DNA of 38,511 nt, from positions 1-38,511 of the forward strand of contig CAJUBD010000022.1 in assembly GCA_910584475.1 (NCBI GenBank), given 5' to 3'. The notes under the pieces are model-generated. The model worked only from the letters and a program-made list of their open reading frames with translations. It had not been told where the DNA came from and made no database searches. Position 1 is the stretch's first letter; every line of letters begins with the position of its first letter. Both the position numbers and the translations under genes were made by a program. The stretch comes from an uncultured Treponema sp. (GTDB lineage: Bacteria; Spirochaetota; Spirochaetia; Treponematales; Treponemataceae). Below, one piece after another: positions 6,371 to 15,356 of the stretch.

Positions 6371-8755
6371 ATGGAAAGAATCAATTTAAATGACGAGTGG
6401 CTCTTTACGCCCGAGTTCGAAAGCGAAATCTGCGCCCAGAAAATCAAGAGCGCGTCGGTCAAAAAAGCCTTGCAGAAAGTGCGCATTCCTCACAGCGTGG
6501 CGACAACGCCGCTGAATTATTTCAACGTGCGCGACTACCAAAAGGTGAGCGGCTACAGGCGCGTCTTCAAGACCGAAAAATCATGGGAATCAAAGCGCGT
6601 CTTCGTCACATTTATGGCGGCGGCGCACGAGGCGACTGTCTTCATAAACGGCGCGGAACTGGGAACTCATTCGTGCGGCTACACTTCATTTAAATTTGAG
6701 ATAACGAAATTCCTCTTGCCCGAAGGAAAGGAAAATGTCTTGGCGGTGAAACTCAATTCGCGCGAGGACATCGACGTGCCTCCGTTCGGATTCGTGATTG
6801 ACTATATGACTTACGGCGGAATATACCGCGAGGTTTTCCTTGAAGTGGCGAACGAGAATTTTATTGATGATGTTTTCGTTTCCACGAGCGGCACGAAAGT
6901 GACGGCGCGGGTTTCGCTTGACAAAAAGGAAAAAGCCGCGATTTTCGTCTCGCTTTGCAAGGCGGGAGAAAAGAAGGCGGCGTTTGAAAAGTCGTATGAC
7001 TTGAAGGACGCGGACAAAATCACCGCCGAATTCGACGCGGAAAACGTCGCGCTTTGGTCGCCCGAAAATCCCGAGCTTTATGTGCTGAAAGTCCAACTTA
7101 AATACGGCACGAAAACCATCGATGAAAAGTCGGTGCGCTTCGGCTTCCGCGACATAAAGATGACCGCCGAAGGGCTTTTCCTGAACGGAGAGCGGCTCTT
7201 GCTTCGCGGAATGGATCGCCACCAAAGTTTCGCGCACGCAGGATACGCGATGCCGGCGAGCCTCCAGCGTTTCGACGCGGACATTCTTAAAGACGAACTC
7301 GGACTCAACGCCGTGCGCACTTCGCACTATCCTCAGTCGCAGGATTTCATCGACCGTTGCGACGAGCGGGGAATTTTGGTTTTTACGGAGATTCCCGGAT
7401 GGCAGCACATCGGAAAGTCCAAGGCGTGGCGCGAGCAGTGCTTGAAGAACGTGGAGGAAATGGTCTTGCAATATCGGAACCATCCTTCGGTTTTCCTTTG
7501 GGGGGTGCGCATAAACGAGTCGCTTGACTGCGACGAGCTTTACGAAAAGACGAACGCGCTTTGCCGCTCGCTTGATCCGACGCGTCCGACTGGTGGCGTG
7601 CGATGCATAAAGAAGTCGCATCTTTTGGAGGACGTGTACACTTACAACGATTTCAGTCACGGCGGGAACAACGCGGGCTGCGTTCCGAAAAATACCGTTA
7701 CGCCGAATCCCGAAAAGCCGTATCTCATAAGCGAATATTGCGGGCACATTTTCCCGACGAAGATTTTCGACGACGAATTGCATCGCACCGAGCACGCCAT
7801 TCGCCATGCGAACGTCATTAACGATGTCGCTGTGGAAAAGGGCGTGGCAGGCTCTTTTGCATGGGTGGCGTTCGACTACAACACGCACAAGGATTTCGGA
7901 AGCGGCGACGGGATTTGCTATCACGGCGTGATGGACATGTACCGAAATCCGAAATTGGCGGCGGCGGTCTACAAAAGTCAGCAGGAAAAAATTCCCGTCT
8001 TGGAAGTGAGCACGACAATGGACGTGGGCGAGCATCCTGCGAGCATTCGCGGAAAATGCTGGCTTTTCACCAACGCCGATTCCGTGAAAATGTATTTGGG
8101 AAAAACCTTCATCGCCGAATTCAAAAAGGAAAATTCGCCTTACAAGAACATTCCGCACGGGCCGATTCTCATCGACGACTATGTTGGAAACCGCCTTGTG
8201 GACGAGGAAAAACTTCCCGAAAGCCTTGCGGAAAAGTTAAAATTTATTTTGAACGCGATTGCGTTTTACGGAGAAGGCGGCCTTGCCGCGAAGCATAAAT
8301 TTGAATGCGCGAAACTTTTGCCGCGCGGATTCACCCGCCAGAAAATTACGGACTTGTACGCGAAGTACATCGGCAACTGGGGAGGGGAGTCGTCCACTTT
8401 CCGCTTCGACGCGATAAAGGACGTAAAAGTGGTGAAGACCGTCTTGAAGGGCGCGGTGGAATCCGTCTCGATTCATGCCGAAGCGTCTTCCAACGTGCTG
8501 CACGAGGGAAGCACTTGGGACGCGGCGGAAGTGCGCCTTTCAATGCGCGACCAGTCTCAAAACGTGCTGCCTTATTTTTGCGAGCCGGCGGAATTTTCCG
8601 TGACAGGTCCAATTGAAATAATCGGTCAAAATTTAGGCGCGTTCCGAGGCGGAGTCACGGGCGTTTACGTCCGCACTGTCGGCAAAAAAGGCAAGGCTTC
8701 GCTCCTCGTAAAATGCGCAGGGCTTGAAAAGAAAATCGATTTTGTCGTGAAATAA
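6371..8755 (+). CDS. glycoside hydrolase family 2 enzyme (beta-galactosidase/beta-glucuronidase type)
   Basis: 794 residues from the ATG at 6371, chosen because the -10 box covers the next ATG upstream (6362). The GH2 order is clear: N-terminal jelly-roll (WLFTPEF to REVFLEVANE), immunoglobulin-like domain, then a TIM barrel beginning RLLLRGMDRHQSF and LNAVRTSHYPQSQDF. The acid/base glutamate is in WGVRINES (about E383), and SEYCGH supplies the likely nucleophile (about E455). Further beta domains follow, as in longer GH2 enzymes. There is no signal peptide, so it probably works in the cytoplasm on imported oligosaccharides. Exact substrate cannot be read from sequence; beta-galactoside is the default. 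It stands alone, with a MATE transporter downstream. Confidence 0.9.
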   Translation: MERINLNDEWLFTPEFESEICAQKIKSASVKKALQKVRIPHSVATTPLNYFNVRDYQKVSGYRRVFKTEKSWESKRVFVTFMAAAHEATVFINGAELGTHSCGYTSFKFEITKFLLPEGKENVLAVKLNSREDIDVPPFGFVIDYMTYGGIYREVFLEVANENFIDDVFVSTSGTKVTARVSLDKKEKAAIFVSLCKAGEKKAAFEKSYDLKDADKITAEFDAENVALWSPENPELYVLKVQLKYGTKTIDEKSVRFGFRDIKMTAEGLFLNGERLLLRGMDRHQSFAHAGYAMPASLQRFDADILKDELGLNAVRTSHYPQSQDFIDRCDERGILVFTEIPGWQHIGKSKAWREQCLKNVEEMVLQYRNHPSVFLWGVRINESLDCDELYEKTNALCRSLDPTRPTGGVRCIKKSHLLEDVYTYNDFSHGGNNAGCVPKNTVTPNPEKPYLISEYCGHIFPTKIFDDELHRTEHAIRHANVINDVAVEKGVAGSFAWVAFDYNTHKDFGSGDGICYHGVMDMYRNPKLAAAVYKSQQEKIPVLEVSTTMDVGEHPASIRGKCWLFTNADSVKMYLGKTFIAEFKKENSPYKNIPHGPILIDDYVGNRLVDEEKLPESLAEKLKFILNAIAFYGEGGLAAKHKFECAKLLPRGFTRQKITDLYAKYIGNWGGESSTFRFDAIKDVKVVKTVLKGAVESVSIHAEASSNVLHEGSTWDAAEVRLSMRDQSQNVLPYFCEPAEFSVTGPIEIIGQNLGAFRGGVTGVYVRTVGKKGKASLLVKCAGLEKKIDFVVK

Positions 8756-8760
8756 AAATA

Positions 8761-8788
8761 AGTAATAAGTAATGGGTAGTAAGTAATA
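8761..8788. repeat. heptad repeat element, copy 1
   Basis: Four consecutive 7-bp units: AGTAATA, AGTAATG, GGTAGTA, AGTAATA. The order matches the element at 26135 (AGTAATA, AGTAATA, GGTAGCA, AGTAAGG). No inverted second arm is visible here. Its right end runs into TATAAT at 8787-8792, six bases before the MATE start codon, so it may supply a -10 box. Confidence 0.6.
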
Positions 8789-8798
8789 TAATTGAAAA

Positions 8799-10142
8799 AT
8801 GCAAAACAAAAGTCGCGGTTCTTTGCCAATGCTCCATCTCGTCTTGCCTTTGGCGGGAGAGCAACTTTTAAGAATTCTCGTTTCGCTCGCTGACACTTTC
8901 ATGCTGAGCACTTACTCTGACCATGCCGTGGCAGGGGTGGGGCTTGTGTCGCAATATATGTTTTTTCTCCAGATTTTGTTCAACGTGGTGGCGATTGGAA
9001 GTTCCATCGTGCTGGCGCAATATTTGGGCGCGGACCGTTCGCGCGAGGACTTGAACAATATCTCGAAGGCGAGCGCGCTTATGACAACGGCGATCGCGCT
9101 GATTTTGTCGGCGGCGGTATTTTTGGGAAGCGGCCCGCTTTTGAATTGCTACTCGCTTGAGGACGACGTGCGCTCTTACGCGAAAGAATATTTTTTGATT
9201 TTCGGCGGCGCGGGCGCGATTTTCAACGCGTTCAGCCTTTTGCAAAGTTCTATGCTCCGCTGCTATGGCTATGCCCGCGAGGCATTGATTGTCACGTTCA
9301 TCGCGAACCTTGTCAACGTCGCTGGAAACGCGCTTTCGCTTTACGGATGGTTCGGGCTTCCGGTTTTCGGAGTGCGCGGCGTGGCGGCGGCATCGGCGAT
9401 TTCTTCCGTCGTTTCGTGCTTTATGCTTGCCGCTATGATTCGCCGCAGAAAGGAAATAGCGTTCGACTTGCACAAAATATTTTCCGTGCCGAAGAAATTC
9501 TTCCGCCTGATTTTGTCGGTGGGAATTCCGACGGCGGGGGAGAACCTTTCATACAACGTTTCGCAAATCGTGATTATGGCGATGATTTCTTCGCTCGGGA
9601 CTTTCGCGATGTCGGCGCAAGTCTACACTACGACAATCGTGCGATTCGTCTATGTTATTGCAATTGCGATTGGCGGCGCGGTTCAGATAAAAACCGGCTG
9701 GTATGTTGGTGCGCACCAAAGCGACGAGGCGTACAAAAAGGTGATGCTCTATTCGCTGTGGGCGACAGGCGCGTCGATGCTTTTCGTTTTGATATTGAAT
9801 TTCGTGAAAAGCCCCGTCATTTCGATTTTTACAAGCGAAGCGCAAATTGTGGAAATGGTGAGCGAACTTTTGCGCATTTCAATCTTGCTGGAATTCGGAC
9901 GCTCGCTCAACTTGATTTATGTGGGCGCGCTCAAAGGGGCGGGCGACATGAAGTTTCCAGTCTTGTACGGAATGTTTTCGAATTGGTGCGTGATGGTCTT
10001 GCTCGCCTACATTTTGGGAATAAAAATGGGACTTGGCATAAACGGCTGCTTTTTGGGAATCGCGGCGGACGAGGTAACGCGCGGCGCGGTGATGTTCTTC
10101 CGCTGGAAAAGCAGGCGGTGGATGGCGAAGGCGTTGGTGTGA
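8799..10142 (+). CDS. MATE-family efflux transporter
   Basis: 447 residues forming about 12 hydrophobic helices in two related halves, the usual size and layout of multidrug and toxic compound extrusion proteins, which export cationic or aromatic compounds in exchange for Na+ or H+. Typical MATE segments include the opening PMLHLVLPLAGEQLLRILVSLADTF and later VGIPTAGENLSYNVSQ. It lies in the inner membrane. No Shine-Dalgarno is visible; TATAAT (8787-8792) sits six bases upstream of the ATG, although no good -35 accompanies it, so a leaderless transcript or read-through from the GH2 gene are both possible. Substrate unknown. Confidence 0.9.
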   Translation: MQNKSRGSLPMLHLVLPLAGEQLLRILVSLADTFMLSTYSDHAVAGVGLVSQYMFFLQILFNVVAIGSSIVLAQYLGADRSREDLNNISKASALMTTAIALILSAAVFLGSGPLLNCYSLEDDVRSYAKEYFLIFGGAGAIFNAFSLLQSSMLRCYGYAREALIVTFIANLVNVAGNALSLYGWFGLPVFGVRGVAAASAISSVVSCFMLAAMIRRRKEIAFDLHKIFSVPKKFFRLILSVGIPTAGENLSYNVSQIVIMAMISSLGTFAMSAQVYTTTIVRFVYVIAIAIGGAVQIKTGWYVGAHQSDEAYKKVMLYSLWATGASMLFVLILNFVKSPVISIFTSEAQIVEMVSELLRISILLEFGRSLNLIYVGALKGAGDMKFPVLYGMFSNWCVMVLLAYILGIKMGLGINGCFLGIAADEVTRGAVMFFRWKSRRWMAKALV

Positions 10143-10229
10143 GGGGGCGAGTTTTTTGCAGGGGAAAATTGTGCATTTTTTTTTCTCCATATTTACGATG
10201 ATAATCTCGGCTATGTAGGCTCTCGCAAC

Positions 10230-10258
10230 TTGAAGAAAATTTAATATTGTGTTATAGT
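10230..10258 (+). promoter_or_regulatory. extended -10 promoter of the DUF262 gene
   Basis: TTGAAG (10230-10235), a 17-base spacer, and TATAGT (10253-10258) preceded by TGT, an extended -10. Transcription would start near 10265, leaving a 5' leader of about 75 bases before the ATG at 10340. Confidence 0.55.
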
Positions 10259-10339
10259 CATTCTTGTATTGCAGAACAGTTTTTTTCGACGCAACTAAAA
10301 TTTTATGAGGATGCGCTTTTTGGCGAGGACAAAATAAAT

Positions 10340-12013
10340 ATGATGAATGGCATAAAGGATACATCAAACTGGACTTTTAGGCGTTTGCTGGGAAACGGCC
10401 TTCGCTATTCAATTCCAAAATACCAAAGGGATTACTCATGGGATTCAGAACAATGGTCGGACCTTTGGTATGATTTGATGCAAATGCTTGATGAAGAAGA
10501 TTCTCATTATATGGGATACCTTGTTCTCCAAACAAATGACGATAAAAATTATCAGGTGATAGACGGGCAGCAGCGCATAACATCTATAAGCATACTTCTG
10601 CTGGCGGTAATCAAATATTTAAAGACAATTGGCAAAGATGACGATGAAAAACAGCTTAACATAAAAAGGGCCGACACGATTCATTCGACCTATATAGGCA
10701 ATTTGGATGTTCTCACTTTGACCTCGGAAAATAAAATCGTCCTCAACAGAAACAACGATGACTTTTACAGAAATTACTTGTCCGCCTTGCAAGAATTCCC
10801 AAAGCGGGGGCTAAAAAATTCCGACAAATTGATGAAAAAGGCGTTTGAATTTTTTTCGTCATATATTAAAACTCGATATAAAACCGCGGAAGATTTGGTC
10901 AATTTTGTCGAAACAATCGTGGACAATTTGTTCTTTACTGTCATCATCGTTACTGATGACTTGAATGCATTCAAGGTTTTTGAAACGCTGAATGCTAGGG
11001 GCGTTCAACTTTCTTCGTCTGACTTATTGAAAAATTATATTTTTTCTGTCGCCGATTCTGACAAGTTGGCGTCCGCCAAAATAGACAGCCTTGATGAAAA
11101 ATGGGCGAAAATCGCGGATATTTTAAAAGAAACGCAAATCGCTGATTTTTTGCGTGTTTATTGGAACAGCACGCATAAAACAGTAAGAAAAAATTTGCTT
11201 TATCGCACGATTCGTGAAAAAATAAAAACTTCACAACAGGCTTTCGATCTTTTGCGGGATATGCAAAGCCAAGCCGATGTTTATATGGCGCTCAAAACTC
11301 CTGAAGACGAGCTGTGGCGGCAAAGCCCTGCGGTAAAAGAGGATTTGCAGCTGCTCAAATTGTTCAATGTTTTGCAGCCTATTTCCTTGCTGCTTGTCGC
11401 CTATGCGAAGTTGCCGGAAAGTCAATTTGCAAAGCTGCTTCATAAAATTGTCATAATCTCTTTTAGATACAATGTGATTTGCAACAAGAATCCGAATGAA
11501 CAGGAAGCCGCTTACAACAAGATAGCCTTGTCTCTTGCAAGCGGGAAGGATTTGGATTTGAATTTATTGAAGAGTTCTTTATATGTGCAGGATGCGGAAT
11601 TTGAGCAAATATTCGCTTATAAAGAATTTGCCAATAATTCCCGGAATAATAAGATAGCAAAATACATTTTGGGAAAAATAGAGCATTTTGAATCCTCCGC
11701 TGACATAGACCTTGACCATTCCACTTTGGAGCATATTTTGCCCGACTCTCCAGATTTAGACATTTGGAATTGGGAGGAGCACAAAGTTCAGCAGTTCCAT
11801 TACAGGTTGGGCAACATGACATTGTTGGAATGCAGTAGAAACGAAAGCTTGGGGAATGCTGATTTCAAAACCAAAAAGAATGTTTACAAGACTTCAACAA
11901 TTCCAATGACAAAAAAAATTGCGGAATCGGATATTGAAGAATGGACTGAAAGTGAAATAGACAGACGACAGCAGGACTTTGCAAAAAAAGCGGTTGGAAT
12001 CTGGCAGTTTTAG
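10340..12013 (+). CDS. DUF262/DUF1524 protein (GmrSD-like nuclease)
   Basis: 557 residues. I use the ATG at 10340, which has GAGGA about 10 bases upstream. The N-terminal DUF262 domain has SIPKYQRDYSW (about 29-39) and the nucleotide-binding motif DGQQR (75-79). The C-terminal DUF1524 domain has an HNH-type EHILP (about 464-468), followed by RLGNMTLLECSRNE and the F-K-K-Y-TS pattern typical of the family. In GmrSD and relatives the two domains form a modification-dependent (type IV) restriction enzyme that uses a nucleoside triphosphate and cleaves modified phage DNA. Here both halves are in one chain with all visible motifs intact. It is monocistronic and faces an ATPase/nuclease-like operon, consistent with a small defence island. 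Confidence 0.85.
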   Translation: MMNGIKDTSNWTFRRLLGNGLRYSIPKYQRDYSWDSEQWSDLWYDLMQMLDEEDSHYMGYLVLQTNDDKNYQVIDGQQRITSISILLLAVIKYLKTIGKDDDEKQLNIKRADTIHSTYIGNLDVLTLTSENKIVLNRNNDDFYRNYLSALQEFPKRGLKNSDKLMKKAFEFFSSYIKTRYKTAEDLVNFVETIVDNLFFTVIIVTDDLNAFKVFETLNARGVQLSSSDLLKNYIFSVADSDKLASAKIDSLDEKWAKIADILKETQIADFLRVYWNSTHKTVRKNLLYRTIREKIKTSQQAFDLLRDMQSQADVYMALKTPEDELWRQSPAVKEDLQLLKLFNVLQPISLLLVAYAKLPESQFAKLLHKIVIISFRYNVICNKNPNEQEAAYNKIALSLASGKDLDLNLLKSSLYVQDAEFEQIFAYKEFANNSRNNKIAKYILGKIEHFESSADIDLDHSTLEHILPDSPDLDIWNWEEHKVQQFHYRLGNMTLLECSRNESLGNADFKTKKNVYKTSTIPMTKKIAESDIEEWTESEIDRRQQDFAKKAVGIWQF

Positions 12014-12126
12014 GGGTACTCGCTTGGCGTCATTGTATAATTTTTCGCGGATTTTTGCAAAGGATGAGCAAGGGCAACCATAAACATCAGGCAAAATTTG
12101 GGCAGACGAAGATTTGAGAAATGCTT

Positions 12127-12624
12127 TTATTTTAGTTCTTTGATTTTTGTTTCACACTCAAGTACAAATTCCGTAGTTTTATAGAAACGCTGTTTTTTCT
12201 CTTTATTTGAATAGTGAAAATGCGGATGCGTTTTATTCACTGCGTATGCTCTTTTCGATGAGTAGATATTTATATCGTGGTTTTCCTTAAACAATTTTAT
12301 CGTTGTTTCGAGTTGACACAAGGCTTCTTCAAACCAACTTTTTGCTTGATTTTTCAATTCCACAAAACACAAGGTTTTTGCAGTGCGCAAAATGGCATCG
12401 CATGTGTCTGTTCCAGCATTTTGTTTTTTGTATTGCAAAAGTTCTCGCACATTGTCAACAGCGATGAACTTATAATCGCGTCGACCGTTGCACTCGACTG
12501 TCGCTTCCCATTTTTCAGGATTATCGCTATCCAAAATCGCAGGCGTATTATTGCCCGCATCGTAAAGACCAAATTCTTTACAAGGAGAAACATCTTGCTC
12601 GTATTTATAAAAATCTATTCGCAA
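12127..12624 (-). CDS. small PD-(D/E)XK-like protein paired with AAA ATPase
   Basis: 165 residues from a TTG start at 12624, supported by GGAGG eight bases upstream; it overlaps the end of the ATPase gene by 10 bases, so the two are co-translated. I do not recognise a named family. The central segment CDAILRTAKTLCFVELKNQ has the spacing of a PD-(D/E)XK nuclease core: Asp76, a hydrophobic strand, then Glu89-x-Lys91, with a helix after it (WFEEALCQLETTIKLF). The C-terminus is basic, with a His-rich THPHFHY patch. I infer a nuclease effector regulated by the ATPase; it could instead be a non-catalytic partner. Found next to the DUF262 gene, it fits a two-gene defence module. Confidence 0.6.
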   Translation of the reverse strand: MRIDFYKYEQDVSPCKEFGLYDAGNNTPAILDSDNPEKWEATVECNGRRDYKFIAVDNVRELLQYKKQNAGTDTCDAILRTAKTLCFVELKNQAKSWFEEALCQLETTIKLFKENHDINIYSSKRAYAVNKTHPHFHYSNKEKKQRFYKTTEFVLECETKIKELK

Positions 12625-13892
12625 TATTCTTCCTCCAATTCAAGCAGCTGTGCAAAACTTTCATTTGTTTTCTCCATAAATTCATTCAAAACATTGTTGT
12701 CTGACGGAAGGTTTTCATACGGCTCAATCTTTTTTATAGAGCCGTCAGCCAAAGTCTCATAAATTGAAATATCCTTTCCATCAACAAGAGAGGCGATGGG
12801 CACAATTTTTTCTATTTCCAATTTAGGTACACTCTTGTTTTTCAATTCCATCGCCTTTGCGCAAATTGTAAGATAGGAAAGCAAGTAAGGGCTATGGGTT
12901 GTTATCACTAATTGACTCCCAACTGATTTATTAAGGCATCTTAAAAGATCGTATAGAACCTTTGCCTGTGAATCTGGAAAAAGATTTAGCTCCGGCTCTT
13001 CAACAATATTGATGAAGCAAGTGTTAAAGTGATGTTCAAGCACAGAAAAAAGCGTTTTTCGATACTCTTCTTCCAAAGACTTTTCAGAACCTGTAAGGTA
13101 AAGCCTGTCAAATGCCTCCTTCAGTCCAGCAAAATATGATTTTGTGTTGTAATTTTTGTCAATGTATTTTTTTATCAGTTCCCTTTGCTCGCTACTCAAT
13201 GTTTTTGTTTTTGCAGGAATATCGCTGACGATTTCATTGCTCAAAAATTCTGAAACCAAAGACAGTGGCACGACAGATTGAATGCCGCTTGACGCATGAT
13301 GAACAGGAACAGAGACTCCATTGCTAGAAACAATATTTGTAGTTTGAAAGGATTTGTTATATTTAAGTTTAAGATTTGACACAGGAAGGGAAAACAATGA
13401 TTCGTCAAGTTTTCCTAGAGCAGTATCGTATTCATCAAGAAGAACAGAAAGCATTTTTGGAAGTTCTTTTATTTTTCTCACCGAAGCCAAAACAGAAATA
13501 AGATTTCGCTCGGCTGGAACATACATAATTTTCGGTCGATGATAGTTATTTGTTTTTTTTGACTTTATGGAAAAACCGTCTTTTTTATTATACAAAAATG
13601 TATATGCCTCGCCTATATATTTTATTTGAGTTTTTGGTGTGAAATATTCTTTGATTCCTTGATTGTCAAGCAAACCTATAAAGTCATCTAGAGAAAAGTT
13701 TTTTGTAAAAGAATCGCCACGGACAAAAGCTTTTTCAAGCCACGAACAAGTTGAATAGACTTTTGCAACAGTGCTTTTTCCTGTGGCTTGGTTACCTATA
13801 AATAGGGTGACTGGCGAAAAATCCATACATCCACCACTTTTTGAATAGCCATTTTTTATAGGTCCAAAATGTTTTATACCAAGATTTGCCAT
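12615..13892 (-). CDS. AAA/ABC-type ATPase (OLD-like, AAA_15/AAA_21 group)
   Basis: 425 residues. Walker A is GNQATGKST (33-41), directly after the first strand. A signature-like HHASSGIQS is at about 198-206, Walker B INIVEEPE at 294-301 followed by LNLFPDSQ, and THSP (332-335) is the His switch. This is the SMC/Rad50-like head of ATPases found in OLD, Septu, PARIS and retron-associated defence systems. There is no TOPRIM domain, so this is not a complete OLD nuclease; the effector is probably the overlapping downstream gene. No Shine-Dalgarno precedes the ATG; a TGTGATACT extended -10 lies just upstream, so the mRNA may start at or near the ATG. The biochemical class is clear, the biological role inferred. 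Confidence 0.8.
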   Translation of the reverse strand: MANLGIKHFGPIKNGYSKSGGCMDFSPVTLFIGNQATGKSTVAKVYSTCSWLEKAFVRGDSFTKNFSLDDFIGLLDNQGIKEYFTPKTQIKYIGEAYTFLYNKKDGFSIKSKKTNNYHRPKIMYVPAERNLISVLASVRKIKELPKMLSVLLDEYDTALGKLDESLFSLPVSNLKLKYNKSFQTTNIVSSNGVSVPVHHASSGIQSVVPLSLVSEFLSNEIVSDIPAKTKTLSSEQRELIKKYIDKNYNTKSYFAGLKEAFDRLYLTGSEKSLEEEYRKTLFSVLEHHFNTCFINIVEEPELNLFPDSQAKVLYDLLRCLNKSVGSQLVITTHSPYLLSYLTICAKAMELKNKSVPKLEIEKIVPIASLVDGKDISIYETLADGSIKKIEPYENLPSDNNVLNEFMEKTNESFAQLLELEEEYCE

Positions 13893-13900
13893 AATGAAAG

Positions 13901-13927
13901 AGTATCACAAAACCGTCTTTTTTTCAA
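13901..13927 (-). promoter_or_regulatory. possible promoter of the ATPase operon
   Basis: Minus strand: TTGAAA (13927-13922), a short 15-base spacer, then GATACT (13906-13901) preceded by TGT (extended -10). Transcription would begin about at the ATG (13892). The short spacer lowers confidence. Confidence 0.35.
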
Positions 13928-14000
13928 GACCTCTTCGAGAAGCAAGGAAGTCCTGCCGAGCCTTGATTTGCTGTGCCACGCGAAAAAGAGACGGTGTTGA

Positions 14001-14150
14001 CGCGAAACAATCGGCTTGCTCGAACGTGGAAAGTACAATCCGTCCTTGTGCCTTGCTGCGGATATTGCCTATGTTTTTGGAAAGAAGGTCGAGGACATTT
14101 TCACGTTCCTCCCTGAAACAAACGAGGAAATGCGCAAAATTGAAATATAA
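14001..14150 (+). pseudogene. remnant of an XRE-family transcriptional regulator
   Basis: The frame ending at TAA 14148-14150 reads RETIGLLERGKYNPSL, then an AADIAYVFGKKVEDIF segment. This is the second half of a small Cro/C1-type HTH regulator of the YgzD-like group, whose normal core is about 70 residues. A TGA at 13998-14000 interrupts the frame just before it, and a plausible N-terminal half (LREARKSCRA) lies in another frame upstream, so at least one frameshift has occurred. Such regulators often sit beside mobile or defence genes. Probably non-functional. Confidence 0.5.
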
Positions 14151-14522
14151 AACGATTAAACGGGAAAACCTGCAAGGCTCACAGTTTTGAGCCGCGCATA
14201 TTCGCAACTTCTTTTTCTCTATGGCTTTGCAAATATTTTTCTTGAAGTTGCGTGTCGAGTTGAAGAACTTTTTTTTGAATTTGAGAATTGTTTTTTGTCT
14301 GCCTTGTCTTTCGTGAGTTCAAGCGTACAGTATATATGAAATGTCAAGAAAAAAAGTGAATTTCTTTGTTTGTTTTTATGCAAATGATTCTGAAAAAAGA
14401 AATGATTTGAAAATAGCTATTGCTCACTTGGCGTGACGATGGCTGGAGATGAGTAATTGCATAAGACTTGCGGACGAATGTATTGCGATTATTATTTCCA
14501 GCGAAATTTTTATTTGATGCTA
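14151..14522. other. AT-rich intergenic stretch
   Basis: No convincing gene. On the minus strand 14322-14179 there is a 47-codon frame from a TTG rich in Gln, Lys and Ser (for example VLQLDTQLQEKYLQ); it may be the end of a lost gene. TTGACA lies upstream of it on the same strand but without a good -10. I see no rRNA, tRNA or terminator here. Confidence 0.4.
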
Positions 14523-15356
14523 TCACTTTAATATCTCCCTCAAAATTTCTTCGTTCCACTCCCGCCTTTCTCTGTCGAAAATCCACCCCCACTTGTTGAA
14601 ATACCGAAACGCGCTTTTGATGTGCGTCAGGAGCATCTTACGGCTCTTGTAGCTTTCGGCGGCGTGATCGTGGACTATCTTCACATCGGGAAAATATACC
14701 GTCCTTCCGACTTTATGAAGGCGGCGAATCAAGTCGAAGTCCTCGAAGTACATAAAAAACCTGCCGTCAAAAAATTCGCCGTCCCGCCCAACCTCTTGGA
14801 GCGAAGAAATTCGCATGAACATAAAGCACCCCGAAAGGCACGGCGGATTCATTGTGCGGTCGTATCCCGAATCCACGAGGCAGTAGCGGGCGTTCTTCCT
14901 CTCCTTCCATTTTTTCAAGAAACCAACTGACGGAACGAAGCGGCGAAAAATAAGGTCGGACGGAGCGGGAAGCAGTTTGCAGAGATGTTGCAAGTTCCCA
15001 TTCGGATAGACGACCCTCGGCAGGACATACGCCGCGTCGGGATTTTCATCCATGAATTTTTCAAGCGTCGCAAGCACGCCCGGCTCAAAGCGAATGTCTG
15101 GATTCAAGACAATGTGATAGTCTGCCTTCATTTCAATCGCAAGGCGCATCGCCAAGTTGTGCGAGCCACCATAGCCAAGGTTCTCGTTGTGTATGTAGCG
15201 GATTTTTTCCGAACGGCTTTCAAGCTCCCTCCAGCGGTCGTCGGGCGAGTTGTCCACGACTATCAATTTCTCCACGCACGACGGCAGAACGCTTGCAAGC
15301 AATGCCTCTATTTGCGGACGAGGGGTTTTGTACAGGACGAGGGACGCGGTTAACAT
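14523..15356 (-). CDS. GT2 glycosyltransferase (rhamnosyltransferase type)
   Basis: 277 residues, with GGAGG eight bases before the ATG. Typical WbbL/RfbF-like GT2 features: SLVLYKT start, VVDNSP, NENLGYGGSHN, the metal-binding LNPDI, and FFMYFEDFDL near the C-terminus. It transfers a sugar (often rhamnose) from a nucleotide donor on the cytoplasmic face during O-antigen or capsule assembly. It is the last gene of the polysaccharide operon and overlaps the preceding gene by 7 bases. It is a clear paralogue of the first glycosyltransferase of the operon (22551-23399): both share MNPPCLSGCF, the RRLH block and the ILREI end. Codon use is GC-rich compared with the AT-rich genes upstream. Confidence 0.85.
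   Translation of the reverse strand: MLTASLVLYKTPRPQIEALLASVLPSCVEKLIVVDNSPDDRWRELESRSEKIRYIHNENLGYGGSHNLAMRLAIEMKADYHIVLNPDIRFEPGVLATLEKFMDENPDAAYVLPRVVYPNGNLQHLCKLLPAPSDLIFRRFVPSVGFLKKWKERKNARYCLVDSGYDRTMNPPCLSGCFMFMRISSLQEVGRDGEFFDGRFFMYFEDFDLIRRLHKVGRTVYFPDVKIVHDHAAESYKSRKMLLTHIKSAFRYFNKWGWIFDRERREWNEEILREILK

Noticed and set aside
7500..7505. G6 run in the GH2 gene as another slippage site
   Set aside because: It is short, falls on Trp-Gly codons, and the frame is intact on both sides.
6686..8158. 490-codon open frame on the minus strand
   Set aside because: It lies wholly antisense to the GH2 gene, whose catalytic motifs are intact; the antisense product is Arg/His-rich with no domain. 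It is a by-product of GC-rich codon use.
12020..12126. Possible coding remnant after the DUF262 gene (frame containing GKIWADEDLRNAF)
   Set aside because: The frame looks protein-like but is interrupted by a stop, very short and without a recognisable family; not enough to call a pseudogene.
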